Shown here: in pieces, positions 6,148 through 13,451 of the stretch
Numbering within the stretch: position 1 is the first letter of the stretch
Layout of the letters: every line of letters starts with the position of its first letter
Notes under the pieces: model-generated
Seen by the model: the letters and a program-made list of their open reading frames with translations, nothing else
What the model was told of the DNA's origin: nothing
Database searches by the model: none
Assembly (NCBI GenBank): GCA_035483795.1
Contig: DATHPP010000506.1
Coordinates: 1 to 15,967, forward strand
Source of the DNA: DASXMX01 sp035483795
GTDB lineage: Bacteria; Planctomycetota; Phycisphaerae; Tepidisphaerales; Tepidisphaeraceae
Direction of reading: 5' to 3'
DNA length: 15,967 nt
Translations under genes and position numbers: made by a program

Positions 6148-8226
6148 ATACCGCAGCCGAGTATCGAACAACTTCGCGGGCAGGCGATCGATCACTTCCG
6201 TGCCGGACGGATGGCAGAAGCCGAGGCGGCGTATCGCCAGTTGCTTGCCGTCGAATCGCGATGGCTCGATCCGCGCATCGAGCTGGGGATGGTGCTCCAG
6301 ACGCGGGGCAGGGTTGCGGAGGCGATCGAGCAGTATCAGCTCGCCCTGGCGATCCAGCCGCACTCGCCCGATGCATGGAACAACCTGGGCGTCTCGCTGC
6401 GCGAGGCGGGCCGTCATGAACACGCGCTGGAGGCGTTCACAAGGGCGCTGGCGCTGCGGTCTGGGTTCTACGAGGCGATGCTCAACCTGGGAAGCCTGCT
6501 TGAGGGACTGAGGCGGCTGGACGAGGCGGCGACGTGGTTCGCAAGGGCCGTGGCCCTTCGTCCCAACGATGCGGTTGCGCTGGGCGCGCTGGGCGGGGTG
6601 CTGGCGCAGAACCGCCGGCCCGGCGAGGCGATCGAGCCGCTGCGCCGCGTCGTCGCGCTGCAACCGAACCTGGTGGACGCGCGGATCAACTTCGCCGGCG
6701 CCCTGGCCGAGATGGGGCAGACGGATGAGGCGATCGAGCACTACGGAATCGCGCTGAAGCTGGCGCCGCAGAATGGATCGGCGATCTATAACCTGGCGGT
6801 GCTGCTTCAGGACAAGGGCGAGCTGGACGAGGCGGTCGGGCTCTACCTTCGGGCTACGGCGCTGCGGCCGGATCATCTGCCGGGGCTGGTAAACCTGGCT
6901 GTTTTGCTTCGTGCCGTCGGCCGTCGCGATGAGTCGATTGAATATCACCGCCGGGCCCTGGCAGTTTGCCCGGAGGTGACACTGGGAGACAACCTGCTGA
7001 TGCTGCTCCAGTCGCACCCGGCTTATGACGCGCAGCGGCTGGCGGAGGATCAGAGGCAATGGAACCTGCAGTACGCCCGGCCGCTGGCGTTGGCGGCGCC
7101 GCCGCACGTCCGTCCGGGCGCCGAGCAGACCCGCCGTCGATTGCGCGTCGGGTTTGTCTCCGCGTATCTTGATTCCCATCCGGTGGGGAGATTCCTGCTG
7201 CCGTGGTTGGCGCAGCACGATCGGTCGCAATTCGAGCTGGTTTGCTACAGCGACGTCCTCGCGCCGGACCCGATGACGGCGACGCTCCGCGGGCTGGCCG
7301 ACCGTTGGCAGGATGCAGCCGCATTCAGCGACGAGCAATTGGCCCAGAAGATCCGCGGCGACGGCATCGACATTCTCATCGACCTCAGCATGCACGCCCG
7401 CCACAACCGGCTGCTTACCTTCGTCCGCAAGCCGGCGCCGATTCAGGTGACGTACCTGGCCTACTGCGGCTCAACCGGGCTGGAAACCCTCGACTACCGG
7501 CTCAGCGACCGGTATCTCGATCCGGACGATTCGGACCAGAAATATTATTCGGAGAAAACCGTGCGGCTTGGGAGCTACTGGTGCTACCCGGAGCCGCCCG
7601 AGGCGCCGCCGGTCAGCGCACTGCCGGCGATGGAGGTCGGCCACGTCACTTTTGGCTGCCTCAACGACGCGCTGAAATACAACGAATTGACGCTGGCGAC
7701 GTGGCTGGAAGCGCTCGAAGCGGTGCCGGGATCGCGGCTGATCCTGCACGCGCCGCACAAGTCCGACCGGCAGCGCCTCGAAAGACAGATCGCTACGGGC
7801 GGGGTGGATCCGGCACGCGTCGAATGCATTCCCATGCTTCCGATGTCCCACTACTTCCGCCGCTATCATCGAATCGATATCGCGCTGGACCCCACGCCGT
7901 GGCCCGGCGGAACCACCACCTGCGACGCCCTGTGGATGGGCGTGCCGGTGGTGAGCGTCGTCGGCAAAACCGCGCTGTCGCGCGGGGGCCTGAGCATTCT
8001 TTCCAACGTCGGCCTGCCGGAACTGGTCGGGCGCGATTGCGCCCAGCAGGCGCAGATCGCGATTTCACTGGCCCGCGATCTTCCCCGGCTGGCGGCGCTG
8101 CGAGCGTCGCTTCGCGACCGACTGCACGGCTCGCCGCTCATGGATGCGCCGGCTTTCTCCAGGGATTTTGAGGCGGTGCTGCGGGGTATGTGGGAGAGGT
8201 GGTGTGGCGGGGAACGTTCCGCCTAG
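6148..8226 (+). CDS. TPR-repeat glycosyltransferase, GT41 (O-GlcNAc transferase-like)
   Basis: This protein joins eight 34-residue TPRs to a GT41 catalytic region, the layout of eukaryotic OGT and bacterial SPINDLY-like proteins, which transfer sugars from nucleotide sugars to Ser/Thr of proteins. Numbered from 6148 (692 residues), TPRs span about 6-277. The catalytic part has GFVSAYLDSHPVGRF (H344 aligns with the conserved active-site His), ILIDLSMHARHNRLLTF, APIQVTYLAYCGSTGL, FGCLNDALKYNE (K510 aligns with the UDP-contacting Lys) and PWPGGTTTCDALWMGVPVV, the nucleotide-sugar motif. Start choice: ATA at 6148 has the only good Shine-Dalgarno. TTG 6049 abuts a repeat arm, GTG 6088 lacks a binding site, and ATG 6211 would cut into TPR1. 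No signal peptide or membrane segment is visible, so it is probably cytoplasmic. Neighbouring LExRxLL surface proteins are candidate targets by inference only. Confidence is high for family and low for exact start. Confidence 0.9.
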   Translation: MPQPSIEQLRGQAIDHFRAGRMAEAEAAYRQLLAVESRWLDPRIELGMVLQTRGRVAEAIEQYQLALAIQPHSPDAWNNLGVSLREAGRHEHALEAFTRALALRSGFYEAMLNLGSLLEGLRRLDEAATWFARAVALRPNDAVALGALGGVLAQNRRPGEAIEPLRRVVALQPNLVDARINFAGALAEMGQTDEAIEHYGIALKLAPQNGSAIYNLAVLLQDKGELDEAVGLYLRATALRPDHLPGLVNLAVLLRAVGRRDESIEYHRRALAVCPEVTLGDNLLMLLQSHPAYDAQRLAEDQRQWNLQYARPLALAAPPHVRPGAEQTRRRLRVGFVSAYLDSHPVGRFLLPWLAQHDRSQFELVCYSDVLAPDPMTATLRGLADRWQDAAAFSDEQLAQKIRGDGIDILIDLSMHARHNRLLTFVRKPAPIQVTYLAYCGSTGLETLDYRLSDRYLDPDDSDQKYYSEKTVRLGSYWCYPEPPEAPPVSALPAMEVGHVTFGCLNDALKYNELTLATWLEALEAVPGSRLILHAPHKSDRQRLERQIATGGVDPARVECIPMLPMSHYFRRYHRIDIALDPTPWPGGTTTCDALWMGVPVVSVVGKTALSRGGLSILSNVGLPELVGRDCAQQAQIAISLARDLPRLAALRASLRDRLHGSPLMDAPAFSRDFEAVLRGMWERWCGGERSA

Positions 8227-8234
8227 AAGCCCGC

Positions 8235-11200
8235 TCAAGGCAAGCGCGTCAGGGCGGCAACGGCGATATCATCCGCCGCGTTGCTGTCGGCGGGCGTTGT
8301 GGTGGGGTCGATGGCTGCGATCAAGTAACCGAAAGCTTGTGACGGAACTTTGAAATGCACGGGCAGGCGAATGGTTGCCCCGGACTTAAGCCGGACAGGC
8401 CGTTGAAGCGGCGCGATCAACAGATCGTCGGATACGTCGAGGGTTCGGTCGGCCGAGGCGTAGAGTTTCACGTTGACGGTTCCCGTCGCGGCGGCGCTGC
8501 CGACATTCTGAATGGCCAGTACGATAGTGGCGGTGTGGTCGGCATGGGCGGTGAACGAGTTACCGGAGACAAAGGACGCCGCTAAATCGGCGGAGGAGGA
8601 AGCGACGGAGATCGCTTTGGCGCTGATCTGGATTGTCGGCGCGGTGCTGGTGGCGGTCTGGGCGATGGATGTGAGCAAGTGGTAACTTCCTGCGGCCAGA
8701 GATGGGGGGCAGGTGAAACGAATTTTCAGCGTGCGCGATTTTCCACCGGCAAGCACGAGGCCCGGGATTGAAAGCTGAGCGAGGGTCGGGTCGGCCGACG
8801 AATACGTGGCATCCATGGACGCGTAGAGCAAGAGCGACGCCGGTCCGACGAATTTCGTTTTCGCGGTATTGGTGATGCGAATCCGGAGCGTGGTGTTCTG
8901 GCCGGTCCACACGGTGGATGGAAGGGAACCGATGATGGAGGCGGCGAGCTGGCCGGGCGGCAGGGGCGTCGGTGAGGGCGAAGCCCCGACCGGTGGCGTG
9001 CCGGTTGTGCCGGAGGCGGTGGGACCGGTGACGGCCGCGGCGGGTTTGGCGAGCGTTTCGTACTCGGCGATGCCGGTCCAGTGCGGGGCGGCGGTGGTGG
9101 AGTTCGAGTCGACATTGGCGACCACAACGAGATTGCCGTCCGGTGTGAAGGCCGCGGCTTGTGCGGTCGAGCCGCCCTGGTAGGGCGTGGGGTCGAATGC
9201 CGGATCGACGGAATCGGCAAATCCGGGATCGGTCGATCCGTTCGCACTCAATCGACGCACGAGGAGCTTTGTGCCGATCACAAAATTCCCGGAGGAGTCG
9301 ATTTGATCCTGGTTTGCGATGACGGCGATCTCGCCGTCGGATTGCAGGACAAGCGCAGCGATCGAGTCGAAGGGCGGCTCGGTGAAGGCTGAAGAGGAGC
9401 CGGAGCGCGCGCCCAGCACGTTGACGAAGCCGCCGGTGCCGAAGGTGGAATCGGGCGAGCCGTCGGCGCCAAAGCGGACCAAGCCGAAAATGGGAGCGGC
9501 CAGGACGGCGCCCTGCGGCGCGGTTGGATCGACGACGCCGGCCAAAATCCGGCCGTCGGGTTGGATTAGCAGCCTGGTGACGGCTTGCGCGCCTGCGGTG
9601 GTTGCGACGCCGGTTGTGCCGAAGGATTTGTCGATCGAACCGTCACTGTTGAGAGCGTAAATTGCGGCCTGGTCGCCCTGATGCGCGCCAACGAGGATCT
9701 TGCCGTCCGCTTCGATGGCGACGGCGGTCGGATAAGCATGCGGCTGGGGCGTTCCGAGATCGTAGGCTAGCCAGCCCGTGCCGTTGAAGCCGCTGTCGAG
9801 GGAGCCGTCGGAGTTGTAAAGGGCAAGATCGAAACCAACGTCCGGACTCTTGAAATAGGCGCCGGCGGCGAGAATCCGGCCATCGCTGGACAGCGCCAGG
9901 GAATCGATCTGCTCGTTGCCGGGGAAGTTGGTGGTGAGCTTGCCGTTTCTGCCGAAGCTGGCGTCGAGGGAGCCATCCGCATTGTAGCGGGCCAGGGCGA
10001 ACATGGCGTCGGTGGTTGCGGAGGCCGAGTCCTCCGAAGCGCCGCCGGCCACGATTTTGCCATCCGGCTGGATTACCAGCGCCGTGACATACGCGATGGG
10101 GCCAAATGCAGTCTCGACGACGCCGTCGGTTCCAAACGATGTATCGAGCGACCCGTCGGCGTTGAGGCGTTCGAGAAAGAACTGACCTTCGCCGTTGTTT
10201 TGCACCGTGCCGATCGAGCCGGCGAGCACGATCTTCCCGTCAGGCTGCACGGCGACGGCGTTCACACGCTGCTGGATGGAATCGGGAAATGAGGGCGGGC
10301 CGGGGTCATCGATCAGCGTCCGACCGTCGACGCCGAATCCGGTATTGAGCGCGCCGGCCGAAGGGGCGGGCGTGGGAGATGGAGTCGGGGTTGGAACGCC
10401 GACCGGCGCGGTATCGCCCTCGAGGCGCAGGACGCCGATGTGACTGGTCGTGAGAGACGGAAGGTTGGCAGCGACGACGATCTGGCCGTTAGGCGCCAGG
10501 GCCATGGCGCCGCCGGACGGAGAGTCCGTCGTCGAATTGAACAGGATGTCGGATGTGTGGAAGGTGGGATCGACGGCGCCATTGGCCAGAAGCTGGTGGA
10601 CCTCGATCGGGCCGCCGTCGCCGAGATCTTCTACTCCGGCGACGACGATTTTGCCGTTGGCTTCGAGTGCCAGGCCGCTGGGCGGAAGCCGAAGGCCGAG
10701 ATTGTTGGAAAGCTGCAAGGTGACGACGCCGGGGCCGTCGTACGTGTTGGAACCGAAGCTGCTGTCGGGATCGCCGTTGGCGTCATAGCGGGCGACGAAC
10801 CAGGTATCGACCACGCCGCCCCCGCTGTCATAGGCGCCGGCGACAAGGATTTTGCCATCCGGCTGCACGAGCATCTGCGCGATCTGACCGGAGTCGTAGT
10901 TGTCGCTCAAGTTGGTGAACTGGAATTTCGACCAGGTCATTCCGCTCAGGCCGAAGGAGGTGTCGAGCGATCCATCGGCGTTGAACTGCCAGACGGCGGG
11001 AACGACCTTGAAGGACGAGCCGAGCAGGACCTTGCCGTCGGGTCCCGCGGCGATGGCGGCCCCCTGCGGGCCCGCTTCGTTGGGGCCCGAAGTGTCGGCC
11101 TGGCGATAGGCGTAGCCGGTGGAGTTGAAGCTCGAGTCGAGCGAGCCGTTGGCGTTGTAACGGGCGGCGATGACGACTGGCGCCGAGTAGGCGGGGTCGT

Positions 11201-11831
11201 TGGGATGGGCAGGGTCCTGATACGTGCCCAGGCCCCCGGCCAGGATCTTGCCGCCCGGGGCCAGGGCGAGCGATTCGATGGCGGTGGTTCCGGGAATGTG
11301 GGTGAGCGCCTTGCCGCCGGCGCCGAAGCCGGCGTCGGGGGAGCCGTCGGGGTTGTAGCGGGCGAGGGCGAATTCGGATTGGCCTCCATTGATCCCGCGG
11401 AGGCTGGTTTCGTCGAACCCGCCGAGCACGATCTTGCCGTCGGGTTGGATGAGGATTGCCGTCGCCGAGGCGATGTCGGGGAAGGAGGTGGTGATGATGC
11501 CGCCGGCCCCGAACTGGGTGTCGACGGAGCCGTTGGGGTTGAGGCGTTCGAGGAAGAACTGCCCGAGGTTGCCGTCGTTGCTGGTTCCCGCCGACCCGGC
11601 CAGCAGGGTCTTGCCGTCGCCCTGCACAGCAACCGCGTTGACGCGGTAATTGATGGAGCCGGCACTGGCGGGCAAGAGAGTTTGTCCGGCAGCGCCAAAA
11701 GTTGGATCCGCATCGCCAGCGCTGAGCAGCGTTCGCTTCTCTAGTTCTTCGACAACCGACCGCGAGGCAACACAGGTGGAAGAGGGGCGCCTTCGTGACG
11801 GTCGAAACAACGACAGACCGCGCGGAAGCAT
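8235..11831 (-). CDS. Secreted delta-60 repeat protein with CARDB-like C-terminus
   Basis: A 1198-residue exported surface protein. The arginine-rich N-terminus carries VEELEKRTLLSAG (about 27-39), a LExRxLL planctomycete signature. Then come about a dozen delta-60 repeats of the type RYNADGSLDxSFGxxG...VQPDGKIVxAG, in two blocks: about 40-475 and 499-945. The blocks are copies of each other with a 459-residue offset: both open with RVNAVAVQxDGK, then GQFFLERLN. PT-rich linkers (PTPTPSPTPAPSAG near 485 and PSPTPLPPG near 955) separate the blocks and the end of the protein. The C-terminus holds two CARDB-like beta-sandwiches (about 960-1080 and 1085-1198, with ADLAAS...LAIQNVGSAAATGTV). Delta-60 repeats are thought to form beta-propellers; two six-repeat propellers is my inference. 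There is no dockerin and no catalytic motif. The start is supported by AAGGGA seven bases upstream. An extracellular adhesion or structural role is likely. Confidence 0.9.
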   Translation of the reverse strand: MLPRGLSLFRPSRRRPSSTCVASRSVVEELEKRTLLSAGDADPTFGAAGQTLLPASAGSINYRVNAVAVQGDGKTLLAGSAGTSNDGNLGQFFLERLNPNGSVDTQFGAGGIITTSFPDIASATAILIQPDGKIVLGGFDETSLRGINGGQSEFALARYNPDGSPDAGFGAGGKALTHIPGTTAIESLALAPGGKILAGGLGTYQDPAHPNDPAYSAPVVIAARYNANGSLDSSFNSTGYAYRQADTSGPNEAGPQGAAIAAGPDGKVLLGSSFKVVPAVWQFNADGSLDTSFGLSGMTWSKFQFTNLSDNYDSGQIAQMLVQPDGKILVAGAYDSGGGVVDTWFVARYDANGDPDSSFGSNTYDGPGVVTLQLSNNLGLRLPPSGLALEANGKIVVAGVEDLGDGGPIEVHQLLANGAVDPTFHTSDILFNSTTDSPSGGAMALAPNGQIVVAANLPSLTTSHIGVLRLEGDTAPVGVPTPTPSPTPAPSAGALNTGFGVDGRTLIDDPGPPSFPDSIQQRVNAVAVQPDGKIVLAGSIGTVQNNGEGQFFLERLNADGSLDTSFGTDGVVETAFGPIAYVTALVIQPDGKIVAGGASEDSASATTDAMFALARYNADGSLDASFGRNGKLTTNFPGNEQIDSLALSSDGRILAAGAYFKSPDVGFDLALYNSDGSLDSGFNGTGWLAYDLGTPQPHAYPTAVAIEADGKILVGAHQGDQAAIYALNSDGSIDKSFGTTGVATTAGAQAVTRLLIQPDGRILAGVVDPTAPQGAVLAAPIFGLVRFGADGSPDSTFGTGGFVNVLGARSGSSSAFTEPPFDSIAALVLQSDGEIAVIANQDQIDSSGNFVIGTKLLVRRLSANGSTDPGFADSVDPAFDPTPYQGGSTAQAAAFTPDGNLVVVANVDSNSTTAAPHWTGIAEYETLAKPAAAVTGPTASGTTGTPPVGASPSPTPLPPGQLAASIIGSLPSTVWTGQNTTLRIRITNTAKTKFVGPASLLLYASMDATYSSADPTLAQLSIPGLVLAGGKSRTLKIRFTCPPSLAAGSYHLLTSIAQTATSTAPTIQISAKAISVASSSADLAASFVSGNSFTAHADHTATIVLAIQNVGSAAATGTVNVKLYASADRTLDVSDDLLIAPLQRPVRLKSGATIRLPVHFKVPSQAFGYLIAAIDPTTTPADSNAADDIAVAALTRLP

Positions 11832-11835
11832 GGAG

Positions 11836-11844
11836 CCTTCCCTT
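11836..11844 (-). promoter_or_regulatory. Ribosome binding site of the delta-60 repeat gene
   Basis: Read leftward, AAGGGAAGG precedes the ATG at 11829-11831. AAGGGA stands seven bases from the start codon. It is the strongest Shine-Dalgarno among the genes here and supports the chosen start over an overlapping upstream frame (to 11992) that has no recognisable protein. Confidence 0.65.
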
Positions 11845-11988
11845 GTGAAAACAACTCGTACAAAGCGTGATCCACGCCGGAAGCGAATATAGCGGAGAAG
11901 TCAGCGGGGGCGAGAAATAGGGCGGCTTCGCACAGACGGCCGATTTCTTCGCAGCGGTCGCCGAATTTATTGGACGCAATGTTTTGCG

Positions 11989-12051
11989 GCACGGGCTTCC
12001 CCTTCGGGTCTGAGCCTGAGGCTCAGCCTCAGGGTCGAAGACAGCCCGTGC
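11989..12051. repeat. 63-nt compound hairpin with alternative inner stems
   Basis: The outer stem GCACGGGCT / AGCCCGTGC is 9 bp and perfect. Inside it CTTCG pairs with CGAAG. The core can fold two exclusive ways: CTGAGCC-TGA-GGCTCAG (7 bp) or CCTGAGGC-TCA-GCCTCAGG (8 bp), because the two palindromes overlap. It lies 83 bp beyond the regulator's stop codon. No T-run follows leftward, so it is not a textbook terminator. It is probably a dispersed palindromic element; its copy number elsewhere is unknown. Confidence 0.7.
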
Positions 12052-12134
12052 GGGCGATGACCCAATTCGGTGACGTTCGGGGTTCCTCAATGGATCGCCG
12101 CTGGCGGGCTGGAAGCCTTCTGCTGCGGGACGCG

Positions 12135-13325
12135 CTACCGCGCCGGGCGTCCTTTGCGCCGACCGCGTTTGCCGACGCGCTGGCTGTTGCGGAACTGGAG
12201 CGGCGTCAGTCGAGCGAGCCGGCGGAAAAAGGTGTTGAAGTACGACGCCGAGCCGAAGCCGCACATCACGGCAATGCGCGCGGCGCTCAAATCGCTTTCC
12301 AGCAGCATTTTCTTTGCCTGTTCGAGCCGGCAGCGCTGGAGTTCTTCGTGGGGAGAATGGCCCAGCACCTGCACGAAATGGCGCTCGAGCCAGCGGCGCG
12401 AAACGGCAAGCCGCCGAGCGACTTCGTCCATGCGGATCGGCTCGGTGCAATGCTCGCGGATGAACTGGACAGCCAGATGAACGTCGCGATCGGGCAAGGT
12501 CGAGACGTTAGACGACTCGCGGACGGTGACGATGCCTGCCGGCTCGATGAGGATCGGCTGCGCGGGGGCGGCGTGTCCGCTCATCAGACGGTCGAGCAGA
12601 GCCGCGGCCTCGTACCCGATCCGCTCGGCGGGGATCTCAATCGCCGAGATCGTCGGATTGGACAACTCGCATTTGGTCGGATCGTCGTCGCCGGTGATGA
12701 TTGCCGCCTCCTGCGGGACGGGCACCTGCGCGACGTTGCATGCCTCGACCAATTGGCAAGCGATGTCCGGATTCCAGGTGAGAATCCCGACCGGCTTGGG
12801 AAGACGGCGCACCCATTTGACCAGATCGCGCTGCCGCGCCGGCCATGCGGCCGACAGGGGCAGAGAGGTGAAATCACTGTAGAACTCGCAACCCAGGCCC
12901 TTGGTGGCGAGGTTGGCGGCGAACGCCGGCCCGCGGTCCTCATCGCTCCGCTTGAACCAGCTGCAGTAGGCAAATTGCCGCAGGCCGGCGCCGTGCAGGT
13001 GACGGACGGCAAGGGCAGTGAGCGCGCGGTCGTCCACTTTGACGCGCGGGAGGGCCGATGACCGCACCTTCGCCGAGCCGACGCTGACGGTGGGAACGCG
13101 GAGCTTGAGAATCCGGCGGACCTCGACAGCGCTGCTGACGCGCACGATCAGCCCGTCCCAGGAGTACGTTTCCGAGAAAAACAGGGACGCTTCGGTTCCC
13201 TCCGGGGCGGTGTAGACGTGCCAGTGCCCGTGCTCGTGCGAGTAGCCGGCGATGCCGCGCATGAGTTTTTCCCGCCATCCGATTGACGAGCCGGCGAGCA
13301 CTGCGACACGGCGCACTTTAGACAT
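12135..13325 (-). CDS. XylR-type transcriptional regulator (sugar-binding domain plus AraC HTH)
   Basis: This 396-residue protein matches the layout and length of E. coli XylR: an N-terminal LacI/periplasmic-binding-like sugar sensor (about 1-270, starting VRRVAVLAGSSIGWREKLMRG, with VPQEAAIITGDDDPTK and ERIGYEAAALLDRLMSG) and a C-terminal AraC domain with two helix-turn-helix units (about 283-380, IRMDEVARRLAVSRRWLERHF and AARIAVMCGFGSASYFNTFFRR). Such proteins activate sugar-catabolism operons on binding a monosaccharide. It is divergent from the amidohydrolase/UxaE/dehydrogenase genes across 126 bp, so it is probably their regulator. A palindrome over its own putative -10 suggests autoregulation. 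The C-terminal tail is very basic (GKRGRRKGRPAR). The inducer cannot be read from sequence; the binding pocket is only loosely similar to XylR. Confidence 0.9.
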   Translation of the reverse strand: MSKVRRVAVLAGSSIGWREKLMRGIAGYSHEHGHWHVYTAPEGTEASLFFSETYSWDGLIVRVSSAVEVRRILKLRVPTVSVGSAKVRSSALPRVKVDDRALTALAVRHLHGAGLRQFAYCSWFKRSDEDRGPAFAANLATKGLGCEFYSDFTSLPLSAAWPARQRDLVKWVRRLPKPVGILTWNPDIACQLVEACNVAQVPVPQEAAIITGDDDPTKCELSNPTISAIEIPAERIGYEAAALLDRLMSGHAAPAQPILIEPAGIVTVRESSNVSTLPDRDVHLAVQFIREHCTEPIRMDEVARRLAVSRRWLERHFVQVLGHSPHEELQRCRLEQAKKMLLESDLSAARIAVMCGFGSASYFNTFFRRLARLTPLQFRNSQRVGKRGRRKGRPAR

Positions 13326-13333
13326 ACTTGCTT

Positions 13334-13351
13334 TTATACACCGCTGTATAA
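13334..13351. promoter_or_regulatory. Operator-like palindrome upstream of the regulator
   Basis: TTATACA-CCGC-TGTATAA is a perfect palindrome with 7-bp arms and a 4-bp centre, ending 9 bases before the regulator's start codon. It covers the leftward -10-like TATACA (complement of 13345-13350), which stands 17 bp from a weak -35-like TTGCGG (complement of 13368-13373). Binding there would block the regulator's own transcription. The rightward strand also reads TATAAT (13347-13352). Confidence 0.5.
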
Positions 13352-13384
13352 TTTATTGCTGGGCTCGCCGCAAAACAGCATTTA

Positions 13385-13423
13385 TTGACTCAATTTGACG
13401 TGAATGTGACATTGCTTTAGAAA
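13385..13423 (+). promoter_or_regulatory. Putative promoter and phased repeats for the catabolic operon
   Basis: TTGACG (13395-13400) and TAGAAA (13418-13423) are 17 bp apart, a plausible housekeeping-sigma promoter 28 bp from the amidohydrolase start. Three TGAC-containing pentamers, TTGAC (13385), TTGAC (13395) and GTGAC (13406), recur at 10 and 11 bp, one helical turn each. AraC-family activators bind direct repeats near the -35, so these are candidate half-sites for the divergent regulator. Confidence 0.4.
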
Positions 13424-13451
13424 CCTTCCATTCTATCGTCTGAGCCGCCCC

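Larger units (their letters stand above)
11832..12134. other. Spacer between regulator gene and delta-60 gene
   Basis: This 303-bp stretch lies downstream of the regulator stop codon and upstream of the delta-60 gene, both read leftward. It contains the ribosome binding site of the latter and a 63-nt compound hairpin (11989-12051). A leftward TATATT near 11886-11891 could be a -10, but I find no convincing -35. I see no coding sequence I would defend. Confidence 0.5.

Noticed and set aside
10440..11744. Rightward 434-residue Gly/Val/Glu-rich open frame
   Set aside because: It is the antisense reflection of the delta-60 repeats, with periodic composition and no independent start site or family.
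11741..11992. Possible small leftward gene upstream of the delta-60 gene
   Set aside because: It overlaps the delta-60 start out of frame, has no Shine-Dalgarno and no recognisable sequence; it is better read as leader.
11989..12051. Intrinsic terminator for the regulator gene
   Set aside because: The hairpin is strong, but no T-run follows on the leftward strand, and it lies 83 bp beyond the stop codon.
10828..12450. Leftward 540-residue open frame overlapping two genes
   Set aside because: It overlaps the regulator and delta-60 genes out of frame and is Arg/Pro-rich low complexity, without recognisable motifs.
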